64,000 nt of DNA from Tetranychus cinnabarinus (GCA_022266195.1 WHVY01000005.1:1488001-1552000), one strand, 5' to 3'. Positions 44,652-55,549 are shown, counted from the stretch's first letter. Numbers and translations are program-made. The notes: generated by a model not told the origin, from the letters alone.

Positions 44652-44812
44652 GCCGAATAATCTAGATTTGGATAGAATTTATAATATAATTAGATATTTA
44701 CAGCTAATATTATGTAATAACAGCTAATGTAATCTAAAGTAGATGCTAAATCCATTAGGTCTAAATTATAATTAATATTATAGTATAACAGCAAAGAACA
44801 GTCATTATTCAG

Positions 44813-45973
44813 CTAATCTAGAGAACTGAGCGGAATCGATATCGGTGCTAATTGCGTTTTATAATCTTGGTAGTTCGAATCTGGAACCATGTTTACTGCA
44901 ATAACAGGCTTTTTAATGCAAAATGCTATCGTGTTGAACAACTTCGATATTATCAGTAGCATTATGCATACGGTTATCACACCTAACAAAACGGTTATTA
45001 GGCTTCTTTTTATCCAAGATAACCATGATTCATCGCGTTGTATTTCTGTTTTATGCTGTGCTATGAGCTCTTCCAACATTCCAAGATCATATGGTTTTTC
45101 CTCAATAACCGGTCTAACATTTGTTAACTTCCAGTTAATCAAATTAGAAACGGGTGTCATTTCAAAATGTTCCAACGTGGCAAGCTCACTAAATGGGTAA
45201 ATTTGACCATCGATGGAAAAGTTCTGATCCATTGAAACTTTAGTAATCTCATTCGAACATGGTCCAGTACTTCCGTATTGAGTTAAATTATGGCCGACAC
45301 AATAGACATAAAAATAATCATTAACAATCTTTATCTGGGGTTTTCTTATTTTGAATTTGGTTGCTTCAATACAATTTTCTTTTTCCCAGAGTTCCACTCC
45401 TTTTGATACGTCACAATAATTAGGGAAGTGTATGTTTGAAATTTCAGTCAGAGCGTCGTTAGTAATCTGGTCTACTGCTTTTGAACCACTATTGAAGCTA
45501 TTGATCAAAGCAGCTGTGCCAACAATCATGATAGAAGAAACGAAAATCACAGGCGATAAACCGCCGTCTCTCTTACTTCTTGACAAAACTTCATTTCGAT
45601 TACACAATTTTTCAACTGTCTGCATCTTTTCTTGGATGTATTTCAGGCAAGTATGTCTAGCGATGTAGAAAATATCATTCACATGCGTGAGTTCAAAGCA
45701 AATTTCATCAGTTCGATTATAACATTTAGGACGATTTCCTTTTTTGATGAATTCTTTACAACCTCGGTAAGTTTTGACAGGGTTAATTTGAGATCCCCAA
45801 CTAATCCCAATACTGGTGCGTTTTGATCGCCATTCTATTTCACAATCTGTTGTATTAATTTGGGTATTTTTCCATCCAATATTCTCTGAGTCAAAATAAC
45901 TTTCATATTCAGGGATCTCTTTGCATGGATTGATAAGAGCAATAGTGTGATTGACTCTGATATAACCTCTCAA
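44813..45973 (-). CDS. Env-like glycoprotein ORF of the endogenous retroelement
   Basis: 386 residues, open throughout. The upstream half is Cys-rich with N-glycosylation sequons (NRT, NTT). A furin-type site RSKR lies near 45570-45581, followed by a Gly/Ala/hydrophobic stretch where a fusion peptide would be. One strongly hydrophobic membrane anchor lies near 45030-44930, with a tail of about 40 residues. This is the layout of retroviral and errantiviral class I-type envelope proteins. The recorded start is TTG; no ATG precedes the Cys-rich part within this frame. The frame is contiguous with the integrase frame except for one TGA (45997-45995). A signal-peptide-like hydrophobic segment sits before that stop. 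Confidence 0.72.
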   Translation of the reverse strand: MRGYIRVNHTIALINPCKEIPEYESYFDSENIGWKNTQINTTDCEIEWRSKRTSIGISWGSQINPVKTYRGCKEFIKKGNRPKCYNRTDEICFELTHVNDIFYIARHTCLKYIQEKMQTVEKLCNRNEVLSRSKRDGGLSPVIFVSSIMIVGTAALINSFNSGSKAVDQITNDALTEISNIHFPNYCDVSKGVELWEKENCIEATKFKIRKPQIKIVNDYFYVYCVGHNLTQYGSTGPCSNEITKVSMDQNFSIDGQIYPFSELATLEHFEMTPVSNLINWKLTNVRPVIEEKPYDLGMLEELIAQHKTEIQRDESWLSWIKRSLITVLLGVITVCIMLLIISKLFNTIAFCIKKPVIAVNMVPDSNYQDYKTQLAPISIPLSSLD

Positions 45974-45994
45974 GTATTTATTATGAGTAGATTT

Positions 45995-47350
45995 TCATAC
46001 AAGTGAGTCAGCAATGTTGATTGACTCACAAATATTTGTCATTAAGGGCAGGAGAAGTAAAAATAGTAAACTAGTTGACAATTTACTAGTCTTTTGACCA
46101 CCAGAAGAGGATCTAGTCTCCTTAACAATATATGGTTTGATCTGGGATCCATGTATTCGTTTCGGTTCGTAACCCTCGCCCTTCTGTAATAAATAGGTAG
46201 TTTCTCCTATCTTCTCTATGATTCTATATAGGCCTTCATATTTTGATTCTAATTTATTGTTTCGTACTTGTTTTTCGTACAATACTAGATCTCCTATGTT
46301 GAAGGTCCTAAGTCTATGTCTTTTCTCATAATTTATAGTTTGCTTTTCTTTCGATTCATCTGAATTTATTCTTGCTAATTCTTTCGCTGATGCCCATCCA
46401 TTATTGATGAATTCTACATATTCAGTGAAATTGACTTCTTTATTTTCTGGATTTAATTTCAAATCAGTTGGTAAATTAGCTTCTCTTCCATACAGAAGAT
46501 AGAATGGTGAGTATTGTGTACTTTGGTTTGCTGCACTATTGTAAGCTAAATTTATCAATGGCAGTATCTGACTCCATCGCAAACGATTGGTTTCTTGACA
46601 GGTATGACTCAACATCTGACAAATCGTTCGATTCACTCTTTCTGTCAAACCGTTAGTCTGAGGATGATACGTGGTTGACAGTTGCCATTTTGTGTTCATA
46701 AAATCTGCAATTTCTTCGATTGTATCAGCAATAAAATTACGAACTTGGTCACTAACGATAGTTTTAGGGCAACCGTGGCGTGATAAAATATTCTCAATCA
46801 AAAATTTTGCTGTGCTCAATGCATGCTTCTTTGCTAAAGCCTTCATCTCTACCCACCGAGTGAAATAACCAGTGGCCACAATGATGTATTCTTTCCCTGA
46901 AGAAGGAGGCAAAGGACCAAGAATATCAATGCCAACTTTTTCAAATGGGACTGTAACGTAGATTGGTTTTAGTGGTGGAACTGCATTACCAATTCCTTTC
47001 TTATTAAGCTGGCATTCTTCACAAGAGTTAATGTATTTGGCGATATCGTCGTTCTTTGTCGTTCTTGCCCAATAATATTTAGTTTTTAGCTTTGCATAAG
47101 ATTGGTAGAGACCACAATGACCTGAAGTAGCGTCATTATGATAAGATTGTAAAACCTTTTTGACTAAAGTTGTAGGTAAAACCGGAACCCAGTTAGTTCC
47201 TATATCTGTTACGATCTTTTTCTCAAGAATTCCATCTTTTATTCTAAAACTACGAATGATTCCATTTTTTACTCTAGGTTCTAATTTGTCAATATCATTT
47301 TGTTGTTTATTTGGGCTTGTGTTGTTGGGTCGTTTCTCTGTTCTTCAATA
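45995..47350 (-). pseudogene. Integrase region of the env-bearing retroelement
   Basis: An open frame from about 47170 to 45995 includes the HHCC zinc site (YHNDATSGHCG...CEECQ), the catalytic core with IDILGPL, TIVSDQVRNF and TTYHPQTNGLTERVN, and a C-terminal GPY/F-like segment (KYEGLYRIIEKIG). The catalytic Asp-Asp-Glu pattern is present, although the motif usually written SDQG(T/R)xF reads SDQVRNF. The frame ends with a hydrophobic stretch (STSLLFLLLLPLM) unlike integrase and more like the start of env. Upstream, pol is broken. Confidence 0.75.
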
Positions 47351-48510
47351 AGATTTATATTTTCCTCGTCCTGTTCACTAATCAAAAGTGCAAAAATATC
47401 GTCGCCTTGTTCCTTATCATCATCATCTATTTTATTGAATTGGGAATCATTGGTTGGATAACGACTTAAGCAATCGGCATCGGCGTGTATTGTAACTTCA
47501 AATGTGATGCTTTCAAGATAATGTCTGAATTTCTCAAAAGCATATATGATAGCAAGTTATTCTTTGTCTGAAATGGGATAGTTAATTTCTGCACCTCTTA
47601 TTTGTCTGCTTGCAAAAGCGACAGGTTTCCATTTATTTTCGTGTTTTTGTAGCAGAATTGCTCCTAAACCTACATCAGAAGCATCTGTTCTCAATTGCGT
47701 TTCTAGCATGTGATTATAATGTGCCAAAACAGGTGCTTTGACTAGACAATTTTTCGGGTATTCAAAAGCTTCTATTTGAGTTGATCCCCAAATAAAAGGA
47801 ACTTCCTTTTTTGTTAATTGGGTTACCAGTTGTGCTATTTTAGCAAAATCTTAATAAATTTTCGGTAATAAGAACAAAGGGCGACGAAAGCTCTAATATC
47901 CTTCAAAGTAATCGGGACAGGAAAATTCTTCACTGCTCTGATCTTTTCTGGATCGGGCTCTTGGCCAGCTGCACTAATAATGTGTCCAAGATACAAAAAT
48001 TTTTTTAAAGACAAAACATTTATCTGGTTTTAAAGTCAAACCAGCTATTCTTAAACTATCAAATACAGCTTCTAATCGTTATGCATGTTCTTTAATTGTG
48101 TTGCTAAAAACTATTATGTCGTCAATTTATACAAGACAACACTTGTACTTTAGTCCTCCAAGACAACAGTTCATTAGTCTTTGGAAAGTTGCGGGTGCAT
48201 TACAAAGTCCAAAAGGCATTGTTCCATACTCGTACATGCCAAAACTGGTCACAAAAGCACTTTTTTGTCCTCCTCAGGTGCAAGTTCTACTTGATAATAA
48301 CCTGATCTTAGATCTAAAAGACTAAAATATTCAGAGCCTTGCAAAGCATCCAGTGAAACATTTATATTTGGAATTGGATATGAGTCTTTCACTATTATTG
48401 CATTCAATTTACGATAATCAACGCACATTCTCCAATCACCTGTCTTTTTGCTTACTAATACTACTGGGGAACACCAAGGGGAAAAGGAGTCGACTATTAT
48501 ACCATCTCTT
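47350..48510 (-). pseudogene. Broken reverse transcriptase / RNase H of the env-bearing retroelement
   Basis: Recognisable blocks are WRMCVDYRKLNA, YFSLLDLRSGYYQVEL, MPFGLCNAPATFQRLMN and the RNase H block LRTDASDVGLGA. Breaks: a frameshift near 48505 at the protease junction, another near 48265, a TAA at 48127-48129 exactly where the Tyr of the YxDD motif is expected, and a TAA at 47557-47559 in RNase H. The enzyme cannot be made from this copy. Confidence 0.8.
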
Positions 48511-49534
48511 AGGAGTTCATTAATAATTTCGTTATCTCCCTTTTCTGTGCACTTTGCGAATAGGAAGACTGTAAGATCGGGGCATGGTGACCTGTCTCAA
48601 TTCGATGTCTGAAAAGATTAGTTCGACCTAATTCTTGTGGTGTAACTGCAAAAACTTCCCTATAGTTATTACGTAACTGGTACAATGCCTGCTCTACACC
48701 ACCAGGAACATCTTTCTCAACATTCAATTCTAATTCAGGTATTTTTGATTTGTCAACAAATGTTGTGATCGGCTCAATTTCTAATTCGATATCTTCGGTC
48801 AATTCTGGTAAATGATCTACGTCAGAAGAAACGAAGTCGTTCAGGAAATTGTTTAGGTCCTCAGATTCAGTTGAAGTGTCTACTATTGGTTCACTGTCTG
48901 ATGATTCTTCTTCGGTAGTAACTATTTCCACTACTGGCGGTTCTCTACCTATTTTTATCTTTCTATTTGCACAATCAATGTTTACTTGTGCTTTTGTCAG
49001 TAAATCTTGTCCTATTAGGACTTTGAATTTGCGTGGCAAGTTATTTACTACTTGCATTTTGGTATCTATTATAGCTATTTTTCTGCCGTCTGTAATTTTT
49101 AACTGGACTTTTACCTTTCCTAAAATTGGTAATGGCTTATTATTTGCAGCAAATAGTGTAGGACCTTTATATTTACTCATATTTAAGTGAAGTTCATGAA
49201 CTAAGTCTTTAGTAATAAGTGAGATTTCTGATCCTGTGTCCAACATTGAATCTACTTTGCAGCTATTTACTTTTACAAATTGTTGAATGAGATTTTGGTT
49301 GAGAAGGTGGACAGCCGGATTAAAAAATGTAGCATCGTCTGATTCAATGCAATAGTCAGAGTCTACCTCTTCTTCAGATTTATCGTCTCGATAAGTTGTA
49401 ATTCTTACTTGTGGAGCTTTACCACGACCACGACCTCTACCTCTATCTTTACTAGGTGGTCTACCTCTACGTTCAGGTGAGGGTGATCTTTCCTTTATTT
49501 TACTTTTGTATTCAGAGCCTTTAGGTGGATCCAT
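48509..49534 (-). CDS. Gag-Pol segment with retropepsin, env-bearing retroelement
   Basis: 341 codons open. An Arg/Lys/Ser-rich start (SPSPERRGRPPSKDRGRGRG) resembles a nucleic-acid-binding tail. It is followed by an aspartic protease with MLDTGSEISLI as the active site, a flap-like region and the LIGQDLL block. An acidic linker then leads toward reverse transcriptase, where the frame is lost. It overlaps the end of the gag frame by about 40 bp. Confidence 0.7.
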   Translation of the reverse strand: MDPPKGSEYKSKIKERSPSPERRGRPPSKDRGRGRGRGKAPQVRITTYRDDKSEEEVDSDYCIESDDATFFNPAVHLLNQNLIQQFVKVNSCKVDSMLDTGSEISLITKDLVHELHLNMSKYKGPTLFAANNKPLPILGKVKVQLKITDGRKIAIIDTKMQVVNNLPRKFKVLIGQDLLTKAQVNIDCANRKIKIGREPPVVEIVTTEEESSDSEPIVDTSTESEDLNNFLNDFVSSDVDHLPELTEDIELEIEPITTFVDKSKIPELELNVEKDVPGGVEQALYQLRNNYREVFAVTPQELGRTNLFRHRIETGHHAPILQSSYSQSAQKREITKLLMNS

Positions 49535-50584
49535 TTAACTCCAGGCTCTTTGATAGATATTGAAGGTCGATTTCTCCAATTATCAGGATCAGCATTATTT
49601 CTAGAAAAAGTTCGCTTTGCAAAAGATTGATTACTAACACCTGGATTACCTGGAATAAAGTTTTTGGCCGCTGTCTGATAATTTTGATTGGCTTGTGAAA
49701 TCACTCGTTGATAATCTTGATTGAATTGTGTCATGTTTGGATTATAACTAGTAGTCGGATAATTATTAAACGTTTGATTACGATTTGCATGATTATTTTG
49801 ACTTATTTCATTTTCAGGTCTTTTAGCAAAGTAGCATCTTTCTTCAGTATGCCCTAATCTTTTACAAATATTACATCTTTTGAGAGATTCTAATTTTTCC
49901 TTCATTTGTTGTACTTGTGTTTGCAGCTGAGTTACTTCTTTGCTAGGTGCATCGAACGGTGTTGAGCAACTATGCATAGCTCGTTCAGCCAATCTGACCG
50001 CTTCAACCAGTTCATGCAAAGTTTTCGGGTTCTGGAGAGCAATCCCGTATTTAATTTGTGGTAGCAATTTCTCTTTTATCATACTAATGATAAAAACTTC
50101 AGGTGTTTGTTCATGAATTCTTCTGCATAATTGGCAATGGCGGATTGACCAACCTTTTGCTTGGATTTGTATAGCTCTTGTGAAAGATAGGATCTGTAGT
50201 CTGCAGGACACAGATCTGCAATCATTCTTGTTTTAAGTTCATGGTAGTTTTGAGTTGGGACTTGTGGTGGTGCAGCCATAGCTATTTGTGCATCAGATAC
50301 AGTAGGTACATTAGGTGCTGGCGAAATTATGGCATAATACCATCTTCGTGCAGTTCCCTGTAGGTAGGCTCGAAGGACATTGAACTTATCTGTTTTTGTC
50401 CAGCCTAAAGCTGCTGCCGCAAACTCAAATGAATCGAACCAGTCAACAACATTTTCGTCATCGTCACCGGAGAAGAAGTTGATATTGACTGGAACATTCA
50501 GATAGTTAACATAGCTGTAGTAAGAGGTGGTACCACGTTATTTGTACGAGGTCTATCGTTACTTGTCACATTAGGCTGAGCCAT
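49495..50584 (-). pseudogene. gag of the env-bearing retroelement (frameshifted)
   Basis: A start codon at 50584 (MAQPNVTSNDRPR) leads into a frame that stops near 50500. The capsid-like part follows in another frame (WFDSFEFAAAALGW, LRAYLQGTARRWYYA), then 50279-50079 (HELKTRMIADLCPADYRSYL). After another shift near 50100, the rest includes a CCHC-type knuckle (CNICKRLGHTEERCYF) and an Asn/Gln-rich tail. At least two frameshifts disable it. Confidence 0.75.
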
Positions 50585-51877
50585 TTTAGTAATATTTATT
50601 ATGTATTATGTTTTTTTATTAATAACTTTTTCTAATTTCTACGTCTGACTGTGTCGCTTGATTCGAAAGATATAAGACCATAATCTATTACTGTCTTGTC
50701 AGTATGATGAGTAAACACTACTATCGGTTGATGGTTAACAAACCAAGGGTGGATTCGCAATGCAGTACTCATTGCTTTAATCTCTATATTTTGATTATTT
50801 TTAGTCATTTAATTTATATTTCGCATGCGATTACTCAATAAATTAATGGTTTACAATAAAGGATTTACTTTGTTAACAACAATGTTTTAGGGTGTACCCT
50901 TGCACTACGTCCAATAGATTGTAATTTATCTGTGATATGTGAATTCATTAATTTATTATATTTACTTTTATTATTATGATAGTGATGATTGTAATCAATG
51001 TCAAAAAACAAATTAACTCTTCTAGAAACCAACGCCTTATGTGATTGATGAGGTTATTACATAGTTCCAGGAAAATTAAGTTGGAAAGATAACAATAGAA
51101 AAACCAATTCATCAATATTAGTGAATAAGTAAAGTGCCTTTTGTAATTTGTATAATTTAACTATTATTAAGCACGCAAGATGTTGGATATTTTGATTAAA
51201 ATATTTGATTTATCAGATCACGATAGTGTGTAAAAGCTTAACTAAAGGAATTACTTCTTATCTAATTAAATCGTAATTCTTATTAGTGCGAGTTAGCAAT
51301 AATTCAAGATTTAGCAATGATCCTCTTACAATTCTAATCAAGTGAGGTGCGATTCTTCTGAAAGTAATCTATCTGATTTTAGCTTTGAACTATCAATTTA
51401 GGTATAATTTGTTTGCGAATTTAATTTTGTTAATAGTTTGGGTGTAATCTATTTGTTGACTTAATTTGAGTTATGATTTAATTTTAAATGTAATTCATCT
51501 AGGTACGATTTAGTACACTATTGCTTCTAATGTATTTTTTTTACTTTTAGGTGTATAAGTTCTTATTTATCAATCTTTTATTTATTTGATTCTATGTACT
51601 ATTAAAATTTAGGATATTGGTATCAGCTCTAGGTGTTTCTGCTGATAATTGGCTAAAATATCGATTTTCAATTATTTTAAACCAAATTTAGAAGAAATCT
51701 AAAATTGGATGTTTTAAATCAGTTAATTGTCTTAAATAATTTATTTATTATAATTATTTTAATTGAAATTCATTCAATAGTTGTTTTAAAGTCAAGTTTG
51801 ACAACGTATTGGATTAGGCATAAACAACATGCAAATAGGCACTAATGAGTAGAATTATTTGGTAATTTAGATGAAAA
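50585..51877. other. AT-rich DNA between the retroelement gag and the third-module relic
   Basis: No gene seen. A 5' LTR or leader of the env-bearing element would be expected here, but I found no sequence repeated at its 3' side and no clear TGG-type primer-binding site. The 1.3 kb is low in complexity with frequent TAATT runs. Confidence 0.4.
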
Positions 51878-52987
51878 TTAGTTAAACTTTGAAGCTCGAA
51901 TGTCGAACTTAAGCGTTCTAAATTGAGTATCCATATAATCAATTCTTTCATGTCCAATGAGGGACTCATACACAATGTTTTTGTAGCCATCTACAATTAC
52001 AACCCATACAGGTCTTGGGCGCAAGGCGGTATTCTTCTCATCAGCAGTCCAACCTTCGATACGGCAATAGGCCATGTGGATTGAGAATGTAGTTTCTGGT
52101 GAAGGATGGATTTCAATTTGTTGTTTAATCAACTTATCAGTGCTTGCTCTAAGTGGAGGCATATTGATTGCAGTTAAGTTATGAAATTCGCGAGTGGCTA
52201 GGTCGAACTTGTTTCGTCTATTGATTAATGCTTTGACATTCGAAGTGGAAGGAAAAATATGTTCCATACGGAAACCTCTCATGGAAGGGAAATTGTTTTG
52301 CATACTCGAATAGTTCTTTTTGCATTTCAGGAGATAATCGAAGGATAGGATTAATTTTGGTAAAGGGATTCAGACGATCTTCAGTCTCAGGTGCAACATT
52401 TTTCATGATGGGGGATTAAATTTCGAAATTCCACCTCTTGCGACTTTGACCCACTCTTCCGAATCAGTTAGTAAATAAAATGGTACTCTTGACCAAGTAA
52501 TTGTGTGAGGGCGAGGTTTGATTACATTAGGATCGATTTTCTTTCCCATAATTGGTTCAAAACCAACTATGTGTTGAACAAAAGTTTCTTGTTCGGAAAG
52601 AGGATGGGTAGGATCATGGATCTGCTTTTTAGCATCACAGAATCCGAGGGAAAAATGAGCGAGGGATCTAATTGCAATTGGACTTAACAAGGGATCGGTA
52701 GGATTTTCATCTTTAAGATGAGAAAGGCAGGCCCAAAGACCCATTTTCGCATACCATTGATTTGCATGGGCTCTATGATTTTCTGGCAAGTCGAAATTTC
52801 CTTGCTGAAAATGAGTTGGAAGGAAAGTTGATAAACTTTTCGGAGCTTTCTTAACTTCTTCTCTAATTGAAGGAGAAATCTGAATTTCTGTAGATGAAAA
52901 ATTGAAATGAAGTTTTGCAGCATAGATTCCTAATCTGCATTTCTTTTCATGATTCATGAACTCATCAATGGGAAGGGTAAGACTGCA
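51878..52987 (-). pseudogene. Relic of the retrotransposon third module (TRAF-like finger to exonuclease-like domain)
   Basis: Two frames (52957-52403 and 52406/52303-51878) line up with residues of about 2510-2860 of the intact polyprotein at roughly 55-65% identity by eye. Shared blocks include WACLSH(L/M)KDENP, DPLL.PIAIRS, VGFEPI(I/M)GKK, IHPSPETTF.IHMA and LRPRPVWVVIVDG. A frameshift lies at about 52403. The start is cut inside the zinc finger (about 52987) and the end just after the exonuclease-like block 2 (DIRASKFN). It is not a copy of the element at 1837-14441 but of a diverged relative. No other part of such an element adjoins it. Confidence 0.85.
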
Positions 52988-54157
52988 TATTACGAACCCC
53001 GTTTAATTTTGATGAAACTTGGTGTACATACATATTTTGTCATGAGATTTCGATTTATGAAGTCTCTACTTGCGGAAATGCTTACTTCCGGAGATACCGG
53101 AAGTGGCTCATATCTCAGGACTGACTATAGTTGGCCTGAAATGGATCATATATTTGCATAGTCCACGTAGAGTTCTACACACTTGTAAAATTTCATGCAA
53201 ATCGCCGATGTATCCTCGGCAGGGGGTGGGGGTGGGGCTTTCCAGAACCCTACTGGCCTGCTACATTGCTGCAAACGCATTTTGCCTGTATAGTAGTACA
53301 GCATGGATTCTATTCGTTGTCCCTGTAAATGCAGCACTTTTAGGCTGTGCTGCGTGTCTCTACGCGAGAATCGATGTTCAATCAACATTTTTTGCCTTTT
53401 TTCTACAGGGCATTTCAGCTAATTTTACCGTTGTAAATTGGCTATATCTTTGCTCCTGAGTGAACTTGAGGTGTGATATTTTGTTCATGGAAATTTGGCC
53501 GATACTCAATTGTCATATTTCAAGGTCAAGGTGATTCAAGGTCATTGCGTTATTTGACCTCTAATTGATATTTGGAGGTCATTTTCTAAGAGTGCAAAAA
53601 TTTTCAGATTGGTTGATGCTTACTACGAGTTGATATCTTAAACCGTTGAAAAGATAAATGCATTTTTTTGAAAACCAATCGATCGACACAGCAATGTGTA
53701 AACACCCATATCTTTTGACCAGAATAAGTTATGAACATGTCACCATTTCAAATTTAAGATCAAACACACTGAATCATCTAAAAAACAAATCTATATACCA
53801 TAATATCACTTCTCATTCATGAATATTTTACGTTCTTCCATTCGCAAATACCTGTATTTTTTCGTGAATATCCTTCGAACGGTAAATTTGACCAAAACAT
53901 GATTTATATTTTTGAACCCAGCATAAAAAATACATAAGAAAAACGTACTACAAAAGTGATCTGATTCTGGGCAATTTTCCCAATTCATTTTGACGTCTAC
54001 CTTGGTAAACCGCTCGTTTTGGTTCAACAGTAGCATTTCAGTTTTATGACCTGGCAAACGATCAATAATGAGAAGAGCTTTTTGTAACACACCCAAATGT
54101 TAGAATAGATGTAATATCTTTAAAACCCATTTTGTTTTCCTCCCTTAAGATTTTATA
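52988..54157. other. Repeat-like intergenic DNA with a GC-rich patch
   Basis: No gene supported; open frames at 52949-53459 on both strands overlap each other and lack any motif. 53190-53380 is markedly richer in G and C than its surroundings (includes GGGGGTGGGGGTGGGG-like sequence at 53222-53237). Near 53521 it carries the same CAAGGTCA-type repeat as 40756, inverted. Confidence 0.4.
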
Positions 54158-54660
54158 CAGGGTGTTCAGAAATTGTTCGAGAACTTTTTTTTAAATATCT
54201 TGAGAATTTTATTTCTTAATCCTAATTTTACTTTATAGTTGATCCATCACGAAAAGGTAATTATCTGAAACCATGTTCAAAATTCTAAGCCCTTGCATAC
54301 GAATCCACACAGAGAAAATCACTCTTTGATAGCCTCAATAGCGCTTTCCCTCCATAAACTCAATCGTTGATTTATTCGATGAAGTTGATATGCTTTTGCT
54401 TTCTAGAGGGATTTCATGTCTTTTGGCGATGATTTGATGCTTTTGGAGGCTTTTTCTGGTTGAGCAATGCTATTTGAAAAAATATTCATTATATTAGCAT
54501 GCAAATCGCCGAAATTTTTTTGTAAAATTTTTTGTGTTTAAATGGCTTGAAAATTTACCTTTGATCTAGAAATCAAGAAAATCAAAATCAAAATCAAATG
54601 GCATTCATATTTTTGCTTAGAATCCAAAAAAAAGTTCCAAAACAATTTTTGAACACCCTG
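54158..54660. mobile_element. MITE with Tc1/mariner-like ends, 503 bp
   Basis: Begins CAGGGTGTTCAGAAATTG and ends with the near-complement CAATTTTTGAACACCCTG, flanked on both sides by TA (54156-54157 and 54661-54662). The inverted termini agree over about 28 bp with a few mismatches. No coding capacity. It is a non-autonomous element of TA-targeting type. Confidence 0.82.
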
Positions 54661-55029
54661 TATTTAGAGATGTTGGAATAAACTCACCAGTTCGACTAGA
54701 ACTCGACTTGAGTCAACTTGAAATGTTTCTCATTTTTTATGTCTGCTTCTTAGAATGAAGTCGAGTCTGAAAATGCATTTCTTGAATATAATTTTTGTCA
54801 TCCACTGGTTAGAGTAAGAGTCCTATTCGAAGGACAATTTATCTCTGTCTTTGAAACATTTAGGATTTTTCACATTGCCAGAGGTGCAAATTTTTTACCG
54901 CCACTTGACTGCAAGTTCAGTCCAACTGTTATAACTTCAATGTTGCACATCGTCTAAATTAGTTTTACTTTAAGTTATACTTCAGCCCGAAAATTGAAAC
55001 ACTCTATTGTACAATTTTGATCAAACGGA
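54661..55029. other. Intergenic, no feature
   Basis: AT-rich sequence between the MITE and the fold-back repeat; nothing recognised. Confidence 0.4.
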
Positions 55030-55465
55030 CCATTTTAAAGCTCATCTTACAAGGGAAGTACCCCAACCACTCCGAAAATTTTAAACTTTTTTGAACTTCA
55101 AATATTCATATGGGTCAGATATGAACATTTGGCAAGCCTTTCGAATAGCAAATGCTCCGTTTAAAAGTTACAGGGTGTCAAAGGTGTTTTTTCATAGGTT
55201 TATGTGCCCGATGCGAGTAATGTGAATCTATAATAAAATAGTAAAATTTTTTTATCATTATAGATTAGATTCATATTGCTTTAAATAGGCTTAACCTATG
55301 CAAAAATTGATACTTTGAAACCCTGTAACTTTTAAACGGAGCATTTGTTATTCTAAAGGCTTGACAAATGTTCATATCTGACCCATTAGAATATTTTAAG
55401 TCCAAAAAACGTTTAACATTTTCGGAGCGGTTGGTGTGCTTTCCTTGTGAGGTAGTTTATTTTAA
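55030..55465. repeat. Imperfect fold-back repeat, about 200-bp arms
   Basis: 55040-55200 pairs with the reverse complement of about 55290-55465. Shared blocks include CAACC(A/G)CTCCGAAAAT, GGGTCAGATATGAACATTTG and AATGCTCCGTTTAAAAGTTA. The arms differ at perhaps 10-15% of positions and the centre is near 55255. It ends within about 10 bp of the left edge of the segmental duplication at 55467. Confidence 0.85.
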
Positions 55466-55549
55466 AAGCTACACAAGGAAAAGGTTAAAATTTGAAAAAT
55501 ACAATTCATTACTGTACAAAATGTTAATAACTTTGAAAGCAACTTTCCA

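Larger units (their letters stand above)
43333..50584 (-). mobile_element. Decayed env-bearing Ty3/gypsy-type endogenous retroelement
   Basis: On the minus strand, in order: gag (50584 to about 49500), protease (49534-48509), reverse transcriptase/RNase H (about 48510-47350), integrase (about 47350-45995), an env-like ORF (45973-44813), then two to three small ORFs with zinc-finger motifs down to 43333. This is the errantivirus-like plan. Several stops and frameshifts disable gag and pol. I searched about 0.8-1.2 kb on each side for a matching LTR pair and saw none, so the ends are lost, diverged or outside the limits given. Inclusion of the small 3' ORFs in the element is an inference from shared orientation and tight spacing. 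Confidence 0.82.

Noticed and set aside
50585..51877. Possible 5' LTR of the env-bearing element
   Set aside because: No matching sequence was found near 42-44.8 kb by eye, and no primer-binding site; not annotated as an LTR.
52949..53459. Overlapping plus- and minus-strand frames of 70-130 codons
   Set aside because: No start context, no motif, GC-skewed repeat-like DNA; they overlap each other and the third-module relic.
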